Part shown: positions 8,690-17,029 of the stretch, piece after piece | How the letters are laid out: every line of letters begins with the position of its first letter | How positions within the stretch are numbered: the stretch's first letter is position 1 | Assembly (NCBI GenBank): GCA_016200545.1 | Contig: JACQEO010000002.1 | Location: forward strand, 1 to 40,790 | Reading direction: 5' to 3' | From: Deltaproteobacteria bacterium | GTDB taxonomy: Bacteria > Desulfobacterota > Binatia > UTPRO1 | DNA length: 40,790 nucleotides | Notes under the pieces: generated by a model | Told to the model about the DNA's origin: nothing | Seen by the model: only the letters and a program-made list of their open reading frames with translations | Databases searched by the model: none | Position numbers and translations under genes: made by a program

Positions 8690-9271
8690 TCACCACACGA
8701 ACGGGAGCAAGCGCCGCGTGCGCGCGGCATAGGCGCCGTACGCCGTGCCGAAGGCGGTCCACAGGAGATCCTCGTCCTGCAGGCAACGCTTGGCGACGCA
8801 GAAGGCGCTGGCGGCGAACGTCAGCCACGTGATCGGCGCGCCGGTGGCGACGGCGGGGCCGAGAGCGCAGAGGATCGTCCCGAGCGCGAGCGGATGGCGC
8901 ACGATCCCGAACGGTCCGCTGACGAGCAGCTGCGTCGGCGGGTTCACCGTGTCGACGAAGCGGTCGAGCGGCCCGAGCGAGCGGCGCGCCCAGAACCAGA
9001 GCGCGAGCCCGGCGACGTAGATGGCGATGCCGAGGAGAAAACGCGGCGTCTCGTTCACCGCGGGCACCGGCACCAGGCCCAGCAACGGTAGGGTCAGCAG
9101 CAACTGCGCGAGCGACACGTGGAACGAGACGACGACGACGGTGATCGGGATCCAGCGCTGCTCGGCGGCCGACGCGGCGGCGAGCTTCGTCGTCAGGTGC
9201 TCGCTGCGATAGCGGAAGACGGGGATCCAACCGGCGGAGAAGACGAACAGCGTTGCGACACGGGTGATCAC
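8690..9271 (-). CDS. Isoprenylcysteine carboxyl methyltransferase-like membrane protein
   Basis: A 193-residue membrane protein with about five hydrophobic segments. The C-terminal half carries the ICMT/PEMT-type signature VSGPFGIVRHPLALGTILC followed by DEDLLWTAFGTAYGAYAART, the S-adenosylmethionine-binding RHP...E-type pattern of this superfamily (here E appears as DED). Such enzymes methylate lipids, isoprenylated groups or small molecules at the inner membrane. The start is GTG 9271, overlapping the stop of the flippase-like gene as GTGA. Co-expression with that gene and the deacetylase suggests a part in processing a lipid-linked or pigment product. This is inference. Confidence 0.7.
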   Translation of the reverse strand: MITRVATLFVFSAGWIPVFRYRSEHLTTKLAAASAAEQRWIPITVVVVSFHVSLAQLLLTLPLLGLVPVPAVNETPRFLLGIAIYVAGLALWFWARRSLGPLDRFVDTVNPPTQLLVSGPFGIVRHPLALGTILCALGPAVATGAPITWLTFAASAFCVAKRCLQDEDLLWTAFGTAYGAYAARTRRLLPFVW

Positions 9272-10326
9272 GCCGCGTTGCTCGGCGCGCTGATGACAGC
9301 CGACGGGCGGAGTCGCGAGGCGGTTGCCAAGCAGGCGAGGCCGGCGAGGATCCAGAACGTCTCGGCGAGCCTGAGGACGAGGCCGACAGCGAGACCGACG
9401 GCGAGCGTGCGGCCGCCGAGGGTGAAGATGCCGACTTGCGCCGCCTCGAGTGAGCCGAGCGCGGCCGAGACCGGGACGACGCGCGCGACGCCGATGCCGA
9501 TCGAGCTCAAGAGCAGCATCGGGATCGGAATGAAAAGCCCGAAGACGGTGAAGAGCGTGGCGAGCTCGATGAGCTGCACGCATTCGATGAGCAGCGAGAA
9601 GCCGATTCCCGTCGGGACGAGGCGGGGATGCGCTTTGATGAGCGCGTGGAGCGCGGCGTCGGCGCGCTTGGCGTAGCCGATCGGCCGCGCCAGCAGGCGA
9701 AGGCCGGCGAGCTGCCGTATGACATAGATTCCCATGATCGCCGGCCGCCCGCGGGCCGCGCGCACGTAGATGAAGACGAACGTGCCGAGGCCGGACGCGG
9801 CGAGAGCGCTGGTGGCGATGACGGCGGCCCGCGAGCCGGCGCCGAGGACGAGGGCCGCGCCGACGGACGCCGGGCCCGCGATCATGTTGCCACAGAGCTC
9901 GAGCGCACGGTCGAGGGCGACGGCGCCGGCGGCGGTCGCGCGCGGGACGCCGCTCGCGCGCAGTAGCTCGGCGCGCACCGGCTCGCCGGCGAACGTGCCC
10001 GACGGAATGAGCGCGCCGGCGGCGCGCCCGGCGAGCCAGAGCTGCCCGAGGCGCACGAGGCCGAGCTCGGCGCCCATGCGTCGCAGCACGAGACGCCAGC
10101 GCAAGGTGCGGAGCAGCATGACGCTGAGCGAAAGGCTGAAATACACGGGTACGAGCGCGAGCGAGATGTGCCCGAGCGCGGCGCGGCCCTCGCCGAGATT
10201 CGCCCACACCACGTAGACGGCGCCGCAGCCCGCGAGCGCGACCAGCGCCAACCGGACCGCGCGTCGCGAGAGGTGGCCGCCGCTCGCGAGGACGTCGGGC
10301 GCGTCAGCCGGCGAGTTGTTCGGCAT
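9268..10326 (-). CDS. Lysylphosphatidylglycerol synthase TM-region / flippase-like protein
   Basis: A 352-residue polytopic membrane protein of the UPF0104/LPG_synthase_TM family. The family signature is visible: LRTLRWRLVLRRMG near residue 70, IPSGTFAGEPVRAELL at about 105 (the conserved P-x-x-x-GE.xR motif), and GVARVVPVSAALGSLEAAQVG near 290. Members include the membrane domain of MprF and the AglD-like and hopanoid-associated proteins, and are thought to move lipids across the inner membrane. It starts at ATG 10326, overlapping the end of the deacetylase gene by 23 bases. Compare the second member of this family at 38438-39394. Confidence 0.8.
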   Translation of the reverse strand: MPNNSPADAPDVLASGGHLSRRAVRLALVALAGCGAVYVVWANLGEGRAALGHISLALVPVYFSLSLSVMLLRTLRWRLVLRRMGAELGLVRLGQLWLAGRAAGALIPSGTFAGEPVRAELLRASGVPRATAAGAVALDRALELCGNMIAGPASVGAALVLGAGSRAAVIATSALAASGLGTFVFIYVRAARGRPAIMGIYVIRQLAGLRLLARPIGYAKRADAALHALIKAHPRLVPTGIGFSLLIECVQLIELATLFTVFGLFIPIPMLLLSSIGIGVARVVPVSAALGSLEAAQVGIFTLGGRTLAVGLAVGLVLRLAETFWILAGLACLATASRLRPSAVISAPSNAA

Positions 10327-11149
10327 AGACCTCACGAATGGGCGCGAAGGAGAACTCGGCGAGCAGTCGCGTGACACTCGGCAGCGTGCGCGCGCGACCG
10401 AGACGCTTCCACAGCCGCACGTGACGCGGCGTCGCGGGGAGCGCACGCGCCACCGGCGCCAGCTCCCACGGGTGCAGGTAGACGACTGCCGCGCCGACAT
10501 CCGCCGCGTGCGCCAGCAGGAAACGGCGAATCGTGCGATAGGGCAGGAAGCGGAACATCGGGCCCCCGCCGGCGTAGGGCAGGTTCCAGCCGCCGTACGC
10601 TTCCGCGAAGGGCAACGGAAACTCCCACAGACCGGACGGATGACGGTACGGTGCGCGCGGCGCGCTGCGACCGGCGTACGGCATCCAGCGCACCGGCACG
10701 TAGCCGGCGTCGTAGCGGAAGCCGAGCGTCGCGAGGACGTCGGTCGCCCAGAGCTCGCGCGGGCTGCTGATGAAGTACGGGGCGCGGTAGCCGACGATCG
10801 CGGCGCCGAGCGCGTCGGCGAGCAGATCACGCGAGCGGCGGACGTCGTCGGTGAACTCGGCGCGCGTCTGCGACGCTACCTTCACGTGCGCGTAGCCGTG
10901 GCTCGCGACCTCGTGGCCGGCGTCGGCGATGCGGCGCACCAGCCCGAGGTGACGCCGCGCGACGTCGCCGAGGACGAAGAACGTCGCGCGCGCGCCGGCC
11001 GCGGCGAGGAGCTCCAACACCCACTCGACCTCGGCGACGACGGTGCTCGGCAGCTCGTCCCAGTCGACGCCGCGGTTCGGCCGCCAGTCGTCGTGGAACC
11101 ACTCCTCGACGTCGATCGTCAGCGCGTGGCGCGTCCCGGTGCTGGTCAT
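10304..11149 (-). CDS. Polysaccharide deacetylase-family protein (DUF3473-type)
   Basis: A 281-residue NodB-homology protein. The first motif LTIDVEEWFHDD (residues 10-21) holds the catalytic/metal aspartate, SHGYAH (near 84-89) gives the metal histidines, and VGYRAPYF is the RxxP motif 3. PLPFAEAYGGWNLPYAGGG and VVYLHPWELAP belong to the C-terminal part seen in exopolysaccharide-linked deacetylases. There is no signal peptide, so it is probably cytoplasmic. It would remove an N-acetyl (or formyl) group from a sugar or other amide. It sits between the halogenase-like flavoprotein (9 bases upstream) and the flippase-like gene, consistent with a glycosylated or lipid-linked product. Confidence 0.8.
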   Translation of the reverse strand: MTSTGTRHALTIDVEEWFHDDWRPNRGVDWDELPSTVVAEVEWVLELLAAAGARATFFVLGDVARRHLGLVRRIADAGHEVASHGYAHVKVASQTRAEFTDDVRRSRDLLADALGAAIVGYRAPYFISSPRELWATDVLATLGFRYDAGYVPVRWMPYAGRSAPRAPYRHPSGLWEFPLPFAEAYGGWNLPYAGGGPMFRFLPYRTIRRFLLAHAADVGAAVVYLHPWELAPVARALPATPRHVRLWKRLGRARTLPSVTRLLAEFSFAPIREVYAEQLAG

Positions 11150-11158
11150 CCTTGGGAT

Positions 11159-12403
11159 TCAGTTGACGCGCAGCTGCGACGGGTCTTTGTCGCCGAGGCT
11201 GTGCCGGCACATGAAGCTCAAGAGTCCGAGGCTGTAGCGGTTGGTGGTGCTCTCGCCGGTGAAAACGCGCGGGAAGTGCGTGCTGAAGTGCGGGTCGAGG
11301 AGGTTGCCGTACCAGGTCTTTCGGACCTCCTGTCCGACCTTGATCAGCGTGAAGAGACGCCCATCGTAGTAGTAGCCGACGGCGCGCCGCCACGACGCGA
11401 GATGATTCAGGACGTGGCGCTGGTAGTGCGCGAGCGCGCGCGGCGAGCCGTCGAGCACGGCGTGCGCCAGCACCGTCGCGCCGTCGAGCGAGATCAGGAG
11501 GCCGCTCGAGAAGATCGGGTCGATGAAGCCGAATGCGTCGCCCACCAGCGCCCAGCCGTCGCCGACGCCACGGGTCGAGGCGACTTGGTAGTTCGAGTAC
11601 TTCATGACCGGCGTCAGACGGCGGACGCTCGCGTCCCAGCGCCGGATCACCGGGTCGGCGGCGACGTACGCGTCGTATTGTTCCTCGGCCGTGCCGCCGA
11701 ACGTGCGGAGGTGGTCGGAGTCGACGACCAGGCCGACCGAGACGCGTCCGGGAAGCGGGATGCGCCACGCCCAGCCGCGCGTCAGGCGATCGATGTGGAT
11801 GTGCCCGGCGTCGATCAGCGGCACGCCCTCGAGATGCGCGAAGAGCGCGGTGTCGCGGCGCCCACCCGTCACCGCGGGGATGCCGAGCAGGTTCGAGAGC
11901 AGGCGCGGGCGCCCGCTGGCGTCGACGATCAGATCGGGCTCTGCGCGCAGAAAGCCGTCGGTCGCGGCGAGTGTGTCGTCGGTGAGGCGCACGCGATCGT
12001 CTCCGGCGCGCTCGACGGTGGCGTGGTGGTCGAAGCACACGGCGCCCGCGTGCACGGCCGCCTTCAGGATCGACTCGTCGAAGAGATCGCGCGGTGAGTT
12101 GTACGAGTAGCGCGTGCACGCCTTCCGCACGTCCTCGAAGCGGAAGCTCACGACGTCATCGGGATCGAGCACCCAAGTTGCTCCGGGCTTGAACGTGCTG
12201 TAGCTCCGCACCTCATCCTCGATGCCGAGCTCGCGGAGAAACGGCACGATCGCCGGCACGAGCGACTCGCCGATCACCAGCGGCGGGCGCTTGCGTTTGG
12301 TGAAGATCGCGACCCGCCGCCCGGCGCGCGCGAGCAGCGCGGCGACCATTGCCCCGGCGGGGCCGCCGCCGACGACGGCGATCGTCTCGATCGTGTGTGC
12401 CAT
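11159..12403 (-). CDS. FAD-dependent halogenase-like oxidoreductase
   Basis: A 414-residue flavoprotein of the tryptophan-halogenase/geranylgeranyl-reductase superfamily. GGGPAGA (12-18) binds FAD. VIGESLVP (43-50) is the GES motif. WAWRIP (211-216) fits the WxWxIP motif typical of flavin-dependent halogenases, and VGDAFGFIDPIFSSG near 300 is the second FAD motif of this group. Lys72 in FKPGATW is where the catalytic lysine would be expected (inference). Halogenation of an ACP-bound or phenolic substrate is plausible given the ACPs nearby, but many relatives are plain hydroxylases or reductases. ATG 12403 was chosen because the Rossmann strand begins at residue 8. It is the first gene of the minus-strand run ending at 8296. 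Confidence 0.7.
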   Translation of the reverse strand: MAHTIETIAVVGGGPAGAMVAALLARAGRRVAIFTKRKRPPLVIGESLVPAIVPFLRELGIEDEVRSYSTFKPGATWVLDPDDVVSFRFEDVRKACTRYSYNSPRDLFDESILKAAVHAGAVCFDHHATVERAGDDRVRLTDDTLAATDGFLRAEPDLIVDASGRPRLLSNLLGIPAVTGGRRDTALFAHLEGVPLIDAGHIHIDRLTRGWAWRIPLPGRVSVGLVVDSDHLRTFGGTAEEQYDAYVAADPVIRRWDASVRRLTPVMKYSNYQVASTRGVGDGWALVGDAFGFIDPIFSSGLLISLDGATVLAHAVLDGSPRALAHYQRHVLNHLASWRRAVGYYYDGRLFTLIKVGQEVRKTWYGNLLDPHFSTHFPRVFTGESTTNRYSLGLLSFMCRHSLGDKDPSQLRVN

Positions 12404-12616
12404 GTCAGCGCACGATAGACGAATGCGCGCGGACGGCAAAGTCTGTGCGGCGGGTGATTTGACAACGAAATTTCAACCTGACAAGAGAGCTGCGATCGGC
12501 GGCCCGCCGGCGCGTGCCGCGGCGACCCTTGGCCGCTCGGCCAAATCAACATTTCACGTGCGCATGGTGCTGACGGTCGATTCGGATGCCGGTGCAATCA
12601 ATGACCCGGCGGTGCA
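12404..12616. promoter_or_regulatory. Divergent promoter region with a TTGGCC dyad
   Basis: This 213-base spacer separates the divergent halogenase-like and ACP operons and is more AT-rich than its surroundings at 12455-12485. It contains TTGACA on the plus strand (12459-12464) and TTGTCA on the minus strand (12484-12479) as possible -35 boxes, without convincing -10 boxes. TTGGCC-GCTC-GGCCAA (12529-12544) is a perfect 6-bp-arm dyad that could bind a regulator controlling both directions. Confidence 0.4.
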
Positions 12617-12880
12617 GTGACGACCAAGGACTGGACCCAGACCGCGCTGGTCGAGTGCGTCGTCGACAGCGTCCGGGAGTTGCTCTCGCTGGGCGCCGAC
12701 TTCAGCCCGCAGTCGGACCTCGTCGCCGCGGGCTTGGATTCACTGGCGGTGACGCAGCTCATGCTCGCGATCGAGGATCGGACGGGGATCTGGGTCGACG
12801 AGAGCCGCCTTACGCCGGAGAACCTGCGCAGCGCCGAGACGCTTGCCGCGTGCGTCTATGAGCAGATGGCGGCGGCGTGA
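12617..12880 (+). CDS. Acyl carrier protein
   Basis: An 87-residue carrier protein. AAGLDSLAVTQLM holds the phosphopantetheine serine (Ser42) in a GLDSL motif, helix 1 is CVVDSVRELL, and the final helix is SAETLAACVYEQM. It carries acyl groups as thioesters in the cytoplasm. It starts with GTG 12617 and opens a four-gene plus-strand operon in which each gene overlaps the next: an HxxxDG acyltransferase, an FAD oxidoreductase and an adenylating enzyme. That suggests the adenylating enzyme loads this carrier. It is distinct from the ACP at 32681-32953. Confidence 0.85.
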   Translation: MTTKDWTQTALVECVVDSVRELLSLGADFSPQSDLVAAGLDSLAVTQLMLAIEDRTGIWVDESRLTPENLRSAETLAACVYEQMAAA

Positions 12881-14252
12881 CGACGTCCCGCTCACCGGCG
12901 CGGACTGCTTCTTGCGGTCGTTCGACGACGAAGTGCGCCGCTTCAACGGCGCCGGCCATCTCTCGCAGCTCGTCCTCCGCCTCGGACCCGGCTTCGACGT
13001 CGACGCTTTTCGCGCGCTGATCACCGCCGTCGCGCGCACAACGCCGATCCTGCACGCGCCGATCCGCCGCCGCTTCGCCGTCGGTGCGCCCGCTTACCGC
13101 TTGGCGCACGCCGCGCGCACCCCATTGCCGGAAGTCACGGTGCACGAAATGGCACCGTCCGCGGCGACACGCGAGCAGGGCGACGCCGGGCTGCCGGCGA
13201 TCTTCCGCGAGCGGCTGAACGCGCGGCTGGCGATCGAGCGCGGCGAGCTGGTGCGGTTCGACGTCGTCCGCTACGACGGCGGCGCGCACGGCACCGATCT
13301 GGCGATGACCTGGGCTCACCTCCTCTTCGACGGTGCCGGCAGCGAGCTCTTCATCCGTTGCCTCGACGAATGCTTTCACGGCCGGCGCCCCATCGCCGAT
13401 CTCGGCCGGGACGACGGCGCCGAGGCGACGAGATTGGGGGGCACCTTCCTCGAGCGCGTGCGCCGTGCCCGCGAGTGGCAGGAGCGGATCATCGGCTTCG
13501 GCGCCGCGCCGCCGCACTCGCTTGGCGGGCCGCGTCGCCACGTCGCACAGGTGCTCACCTACGACGTGGTGACGCTGTCGCGCACGGAGACGGCAAGCGT
13601 TACGCAGCGCGCGGCGGCGCTCGCCGGACATCTCACGCCCGTCCTCTTCTATTTCGCCGCCGCCATCCGCGCGCACGACGCCGTGTTCAGCGCGCGTGGC
13701 GAGGATCCCGGACACTACCTCGTGCCGCTCCCGGTGAACTTGCGCCCGAAAGGAGCCGACGACGCCGTGTTTCGCACCAACATCTCGCTCCTCTGGTTCC
13801 ACGTGGCGCGGCAGCACGTCGGAGATTTCGCGGGGCTCTTGAGCGAGCTGAGAAGGCAGCGCCGCGCGGGCATCCGCGACGGGATGATCGAAAAAGGTGT
13901 GGCCGCGATGGATCTCGTACGTGCCGCACCGGCGCGCCTGCATGTGTGGCTCGCCCGGAACAACCTCCGCGGCGAGCTGGCGTCGTTCTATTTCGCGTTC
14001 ACCAACGACTTTCTTCCCGGCATGGACGCCTTCCTCGGCGCCGAGATCGTGAACGGGTTCCACGCGCCCTCGGTGATGCCGTCGCCGGGGAGCAGTCTGA
14101 TCATGAGCATCCGCGCCGGGCGCTTGAACGTCACGCACATCTACCAGCGCGGCGCCGTCGCCGACGACGAACGCCTGCGTTTGCGCGCGCAGCTCCTCGA
14201 CGACCTGCGCGGCCGCACGAGCGGCGCCGAGCGGCTGCGGTCGTCGGGATGA
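12858..14252 (+). CDS. Condensation-domain-type acyltransferase (HxxxDG)
   Basis: A 464-residue protein with the fold pattern of NRPS condensation domains, PapA and wax-ester-synthase-like acyltransferases. HLLFDG at 154-159 (in MTWAHLLFDGAGSELF) is the catalytic HxxxDG motif, and FTNDFLPG and SPGSSLIMSIRAG in the C-terminal half fit the second subdomain. It would transfer an acyl group from the carrier protein encoded just upstream to an amine or alcohol. The start is uncertain: ATG 12858 overlaps the ACP gene by 23 bases, and TTG 12843 is also in frame. ADCFLRSF, typical of the first strand, begins near residue 15, so nothing is missing. The ATGA overlap with the next gene shows translational coupling. 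Confidence 0.7.
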   Translation: MSRWRRRDDVPLTGADCFLRSFDDEVRRFNGAGHLSQLVLRLGPGFDVDAFRALITAVARTTPILHAPIRRRFAVGAPAYRLAHAARTPLPEVTVHEMAPSAATREQGDAGLPAIFRERLNARLAIERGELVRFDVVRYDGGAHGTDLAMTWAHLLFDGAGSELFIRCLDECFHGRRPIADLGRDDGAEATRLGGTFLERVRRAREWQERIIGFGAAPPHSLGGPRRHVAQVLTYDVVTLSRTETASVTQRAAALAGHLTPVLFYFAAAIRAHDAVFSARGEDPGHYLVPLPVNLRPKGADDAVFRTNISLLWFHVARQHVGDFAGLLSELRRQRRAGIRDGMIEKGVAAMDLVRAAPARLHVWLARNNLRGELASFYFAFTNDFLPGMDAFLGAEIVNGFHAPSVMPSPGSSLIMSIRAGRLNVTHIYQRGAVADDERLRLRAQLLDDLRGRTSGAERLRSSG

Positions 14253-15538
14253 GCGCGCGCGAGCGCTTCGACGTCGTCGTCGCCGGCGGCGGTACCGCGG
14301 GCATCGCGGCGGCGACGTCGGCCGCGCGGCTCGGCGCCCGCGTCCTCCTCGTGGAACGCGGCGAAGCGCTCGGCGGCAACGCCACGCACGCGCTCGTCCA
14401 CACCTTCTGCGGCTTGTTCCTCGCGGCGACCGCCGACGGCGACGCGCCAATCCATGCCCACCACGGCTTTCCGCGCCGCTTCGCGCGCGGCCTGCAGGCG
14501 GCGGGCGGTGCGCGCGCGCCCGAGCGCGCCGGCAAGGTCTTCGTCCTGCCGATCCATCCCGACGTGCTCGAGCGCTATGCGGTTCACGTCTGCGACGCGG
14601 CGCCGACGCTCACGTGTTGGTTGCATGCCGAGGTGACGGCGGCGCGGCTCGGCGCCGGTGTGCGCGATACGAGCGTCCTCGAGGTCGCGCGACCCGACGG
14701 ATGCGTCGCCGTCGAGAGCCGGATCGTCGTCGACACCACGGGCGACGGCACCGTGGCGGCGCTCGGCGGCGCCGCGGTCGCGATGGCGCCGGCGGACGAG
14801 CTCCAATGTCCGTCCTTCATCTTCCGCATCGCCGGTGCCGAGCCGGGATGCGCCGTCGGATTCGCGCGCCTGCAGTTCAGCGTCGCGACCGCGGGCGCGG
14901 TGAAAGGCGGCGCGCTTCCCGCCGGCTGCGAGTCGGTGCTGCTGCGTCCGGGCGCCGCGCCCGACGAGGTCTACGTCACATTGAACGTGGCGCGGCCGGA
15001 GCGCTTCGACCCGCTCGATCCCGAGGTCGTCGCGACGCTCGCGGCGGCGGCGCGCGCGTCCGCCGAGCGGCTGCTCGCCCACCTGCGCGACACGCGGCCG
15101 GCGTTCCGTCGGGCGCGGCTCCTCGCGTGGCCGCGACGGCTCGGGATTCGCGAGACGCGTCGGGTCGAGGGGCGCGCGGTCGTCACCGCCGCCGACGTGC
15201 TCGACGGGCGCCGGCGCGACGACGAGGTCGCCGTCTCGACCTGGCCGATCGAGCTCTGGCGGGACCACCGCCGCGCGCACTTCGAGCATCCGGCCGGGCC
15301 GAGCTCGATCCCGCTCGACGCGTTGGTCAGCCGCTCGCACCCGCGCCTCGGCATGGCGGGACGCTGCGCCTCGGCGACGCACGAGGCGCTCGGCGCGCTG
15401 CGGGTCATCGGCACCGCGATGGCGACCGGAGAGGCGATCGGCGTCGCCGCCGCACTCGCCGCCGACGCCGACGTCGCGCTCGCCGCCGTCACACCGGCCG
15501 CCGTGCGCGCGCACATCCTCGCGGGTGCCGAAGCATGA
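14249..15538 (+). CDS. FAD-dependent oxidoreductase (PF12831-like)
   Basis: A 429-residue flavoprotein. VVVAGGGTAGIAAATSAARL (residues 9-28) is the dinucleotide-binding motif, and LGGNATHALVHTFCGLFL is the GG-N region that follows in this family. VVDTTGDGTVAALGGA is the characteristic 'D.TGDG..A' motif, and LGIRETRRVEG is another signature of FAD-dependent oxidoreductases of the PF12831 type. The substrate is unknown. In this operon it may oxidise or desaturate a carrier-bound intermediate. The start ATG 14249 overlaps the acyltransferase stop (ATGA), and its own stop overlaps the ligase start. Confidence 0.8.
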   Translation: MSARERFDVVVAGGGTAGIAAATSAARLGARVLLVERGEALGGNATHALVHTFCGLFLAATADGDAPIHAHHGFPRRFARGLQAAGGARAPERAGKVFVLPIHPDVLERYAVHVCDAAPTLTCWLHAEVTAARLGAGVRDTSVLEVARPDGCVAVESRIVVDTTGDGTVAALGGAAVAMAPADELQCPSFIFRIAGAEPGCAVGFARLQFSVATAGAVKGGALPAGCESVLLRPGAAPDEVYVTLNVARPERFDPLDPEVVATLAAAARASAERLLAHLRDTRPAFRRARLLAWPRRLGIRETRRVEGRAVVTAADVLDGRRRDDEVAVSTWPIELWRDHRRAHFEHPAGPSSIPLDALVSRSHPRLGMAGRCASATHEALGALRVIGTAMATGEAIGVAAALAADADVALAAVTPAAVRAHILAGAEA

Positions 15539-16959
15539 CGGTCCTCGACGCCATTCGCGCGCGGGCGCGCGAGTCTCCCGAGCACCCGGCGCTGGTGATC
15601 GACGGCGCGGAGCCGGCACGCGTCGGCTACGCCGCGCTCGTCGCGCGTGTCGACGCGCTCGCTGAGCGCCTGCGCGCGCACGGGGTCGTGGCGGGCGAGC
15701 GCTGCGGCCTGGTCGCGCGCCAGGGCCGCGGCTTCATCGAGGCGGCACTCGCGATCCTCGCCGCCGATGCGTGCCTGGTGCCGATCGCCGACGATACCGC
15801 GCCCGCGGCGCAGGAACGGCTCACGTCCGAGGCGGCCCTGCACCACGTCATCCGCGAGTCGGAGGACTTCGCCTGCCGGAGCGTCGGCTCGCCGTCGCGG
15901 CTCGCAGCCGACGTCGAGGCGGCGTTCCGCGCGCTCCATCCCGCGTACCTGCGATTCACCTCGGGCACGACGGCGCGACACAAGGGGGTCGTGATCGGTC
16001 ACGACGCGATCCTCGCGCGTCTCGCGCACGCCAACGCCGGCCTCGCGATCACCCCCGCCGACCGCGTGCTCTGGCTCTTGCCGATGGCGCATCACTTCGT
16101 GGTGTCGATCCTCCTCTACCTGCGCTTCGGTGCGACGACCCTCCTGCCCGCGGGCTCGCTCGCGCGCCCCGTGCTCACGCTCGCGCACCGTGAGTACGCC
16201 ACCGTCCTGTACGCGTCGCCGTACCACTACGGGATGCTCGCGAAGGACGCCTCGGACATCGGTCTCGACCACGTGCGGCTCGCCGTCGCGACCGCCGACG
16301 GTCTCCGCGCCGAGGTCGCGGACGGCTTCGCGCGGCGCTTCGGTCACACGCTCGTGCAGGCGCTCGGGATCATCGAGGTCGGGCTGCCCGTCATGAACCT
16401 CGCGAGCGCGGCGTCGAAACCGACGGCGCTCGGACGGCCGCTCCCCGGCTACGAGATCTGGCTGCGTGGCGAGGACGGGCTTCCCGTCCGTCCGACGGGC
16501 GGCCCCGACGCGATCGGCGAGGTCTGCGTCCGCGGTCCGGGCGCGTTCGACGCCTACCTGAACCCGTGGACACCCGCGCCGCGCATCCTCGCTCGCGACG
16601 GTTTCCGCACCGGCGATCACGGCTGGCTCGATGCCGACGGCGACCTCTTCCTCGCCGGCCGCCACGCCAATCGCATCAGCATGGCGGGCATGAAGTTCTT
16701 CTGCGAGGAAGTGGAAGCGGTCCTGGAGACGCATCCCGACGTCCGCACCGCGCGCGTGTCGGCGCGCGCGCACGCGCACGTCGGCGAGGTGCCGGTCGCC
16801 GAGATCGTCGCCCGCGACACCGCCCGCCCTCCCGACGCCACGGCGCTCGCAGCGCACTGTCGCGCGCGCTTGCCGAGCTACAAGGTGCCGCGCGAGTTTC
16901 TCGTCGTCGCCGAGCTGCCGCGGACGCCGACCGGGAAGCTGCAACGCTGGCAGGCCTGA
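15535..16959 (+). CDS. Adenylate-forming acyl-CoA/ACP ligase
   Basis: A 474-residue ANL-superfamily enzyme that activates a carboxylic acid as an acyl-adenylate and transfers it to a thiol. The motifs are RFTSGTTARHKGVVIG (about 140-155, P-loop-like A3), ALGIIEVGLP (A5 position, unusual sequence), GFRTGDHGWLDADGDLFLAG (A7-A8) and RTPTGKLQRW at the end, with the A10 lysine. It is last in the operon after the ACP, acyltransferase and oxidoreductase and is the natural loader of that ACP. It is similar in type to, but clearly different in sequence from, the enzyme at 33873-35318. The substrate cannot be read off. Confidence 0.85.
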   Translation: MTVLDAIRARARESPEHPALVIDGAEPARVGYAALVARVDALAERLRAHGVVAGERCGLVARQGRGFIEAALAILAADACLVPIADDTAPAAQERLTSEAALHHVIRESEDFACRSVGSPSRLAADVEAAFRALHPAYLRFTSGTTARHKGVVIGHDAILARLAHANAGLAITPADRVLWLLPMAHHFVVSILLYLRFGATTLLPAGSLARPVLTLAHREYATVLYASPYHYGMLAKDASDIGLDHVRLAVATADGLRAEVADGFARRFGHTLVQALGIIEVGLPVMNLASAASKPTALGRPLPGYEIWLRGEDGLPVRPTGGPDAIGEVCVRGPGAFDAYLNPWTPAPRILARDGFRTGDHGWLDADGDLFLAGRHANRISMAGMKFFCEEVEAVLETHPDVRTARVSARAHAHVGEVPVAEIVARDTARPPDATALAAHCRARLPSYKVPREFLVVAELPRTPTGKLQRWQA

Positions 16960-16969
16960 CGCTCCCGCA

Positions 16970-17029
16970 CCGGCGCGTTCAATCCGGCGCCGGTGTGCTC
17001 AGTCCCGCTCCGGCGCGCTCAGTCCGGTG
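16970..17029. repeat. Three 20-bp tandem units
   Basis: Three consecutive 20-base units start at 16970, 16990 and 17010 (CCGGCGCGTTCAATCCGGCG, CCGGTGTGCTCAGTCCCGCT, CCGGCGCGCTCAGTCCGGTG). The third overlaps the stop and last codons of the minus-strand gene beginning at 17019, so the repeat may have grown by slippage from the end of that gene. Confidence 0.6.

Noticed and set aside
10316..12110. 593-codon plus-strand frame across the deacetylase and halogenase-like genes
   Set aside because: Shadow frame: no motifs, and it spans two convincing antisense genes.
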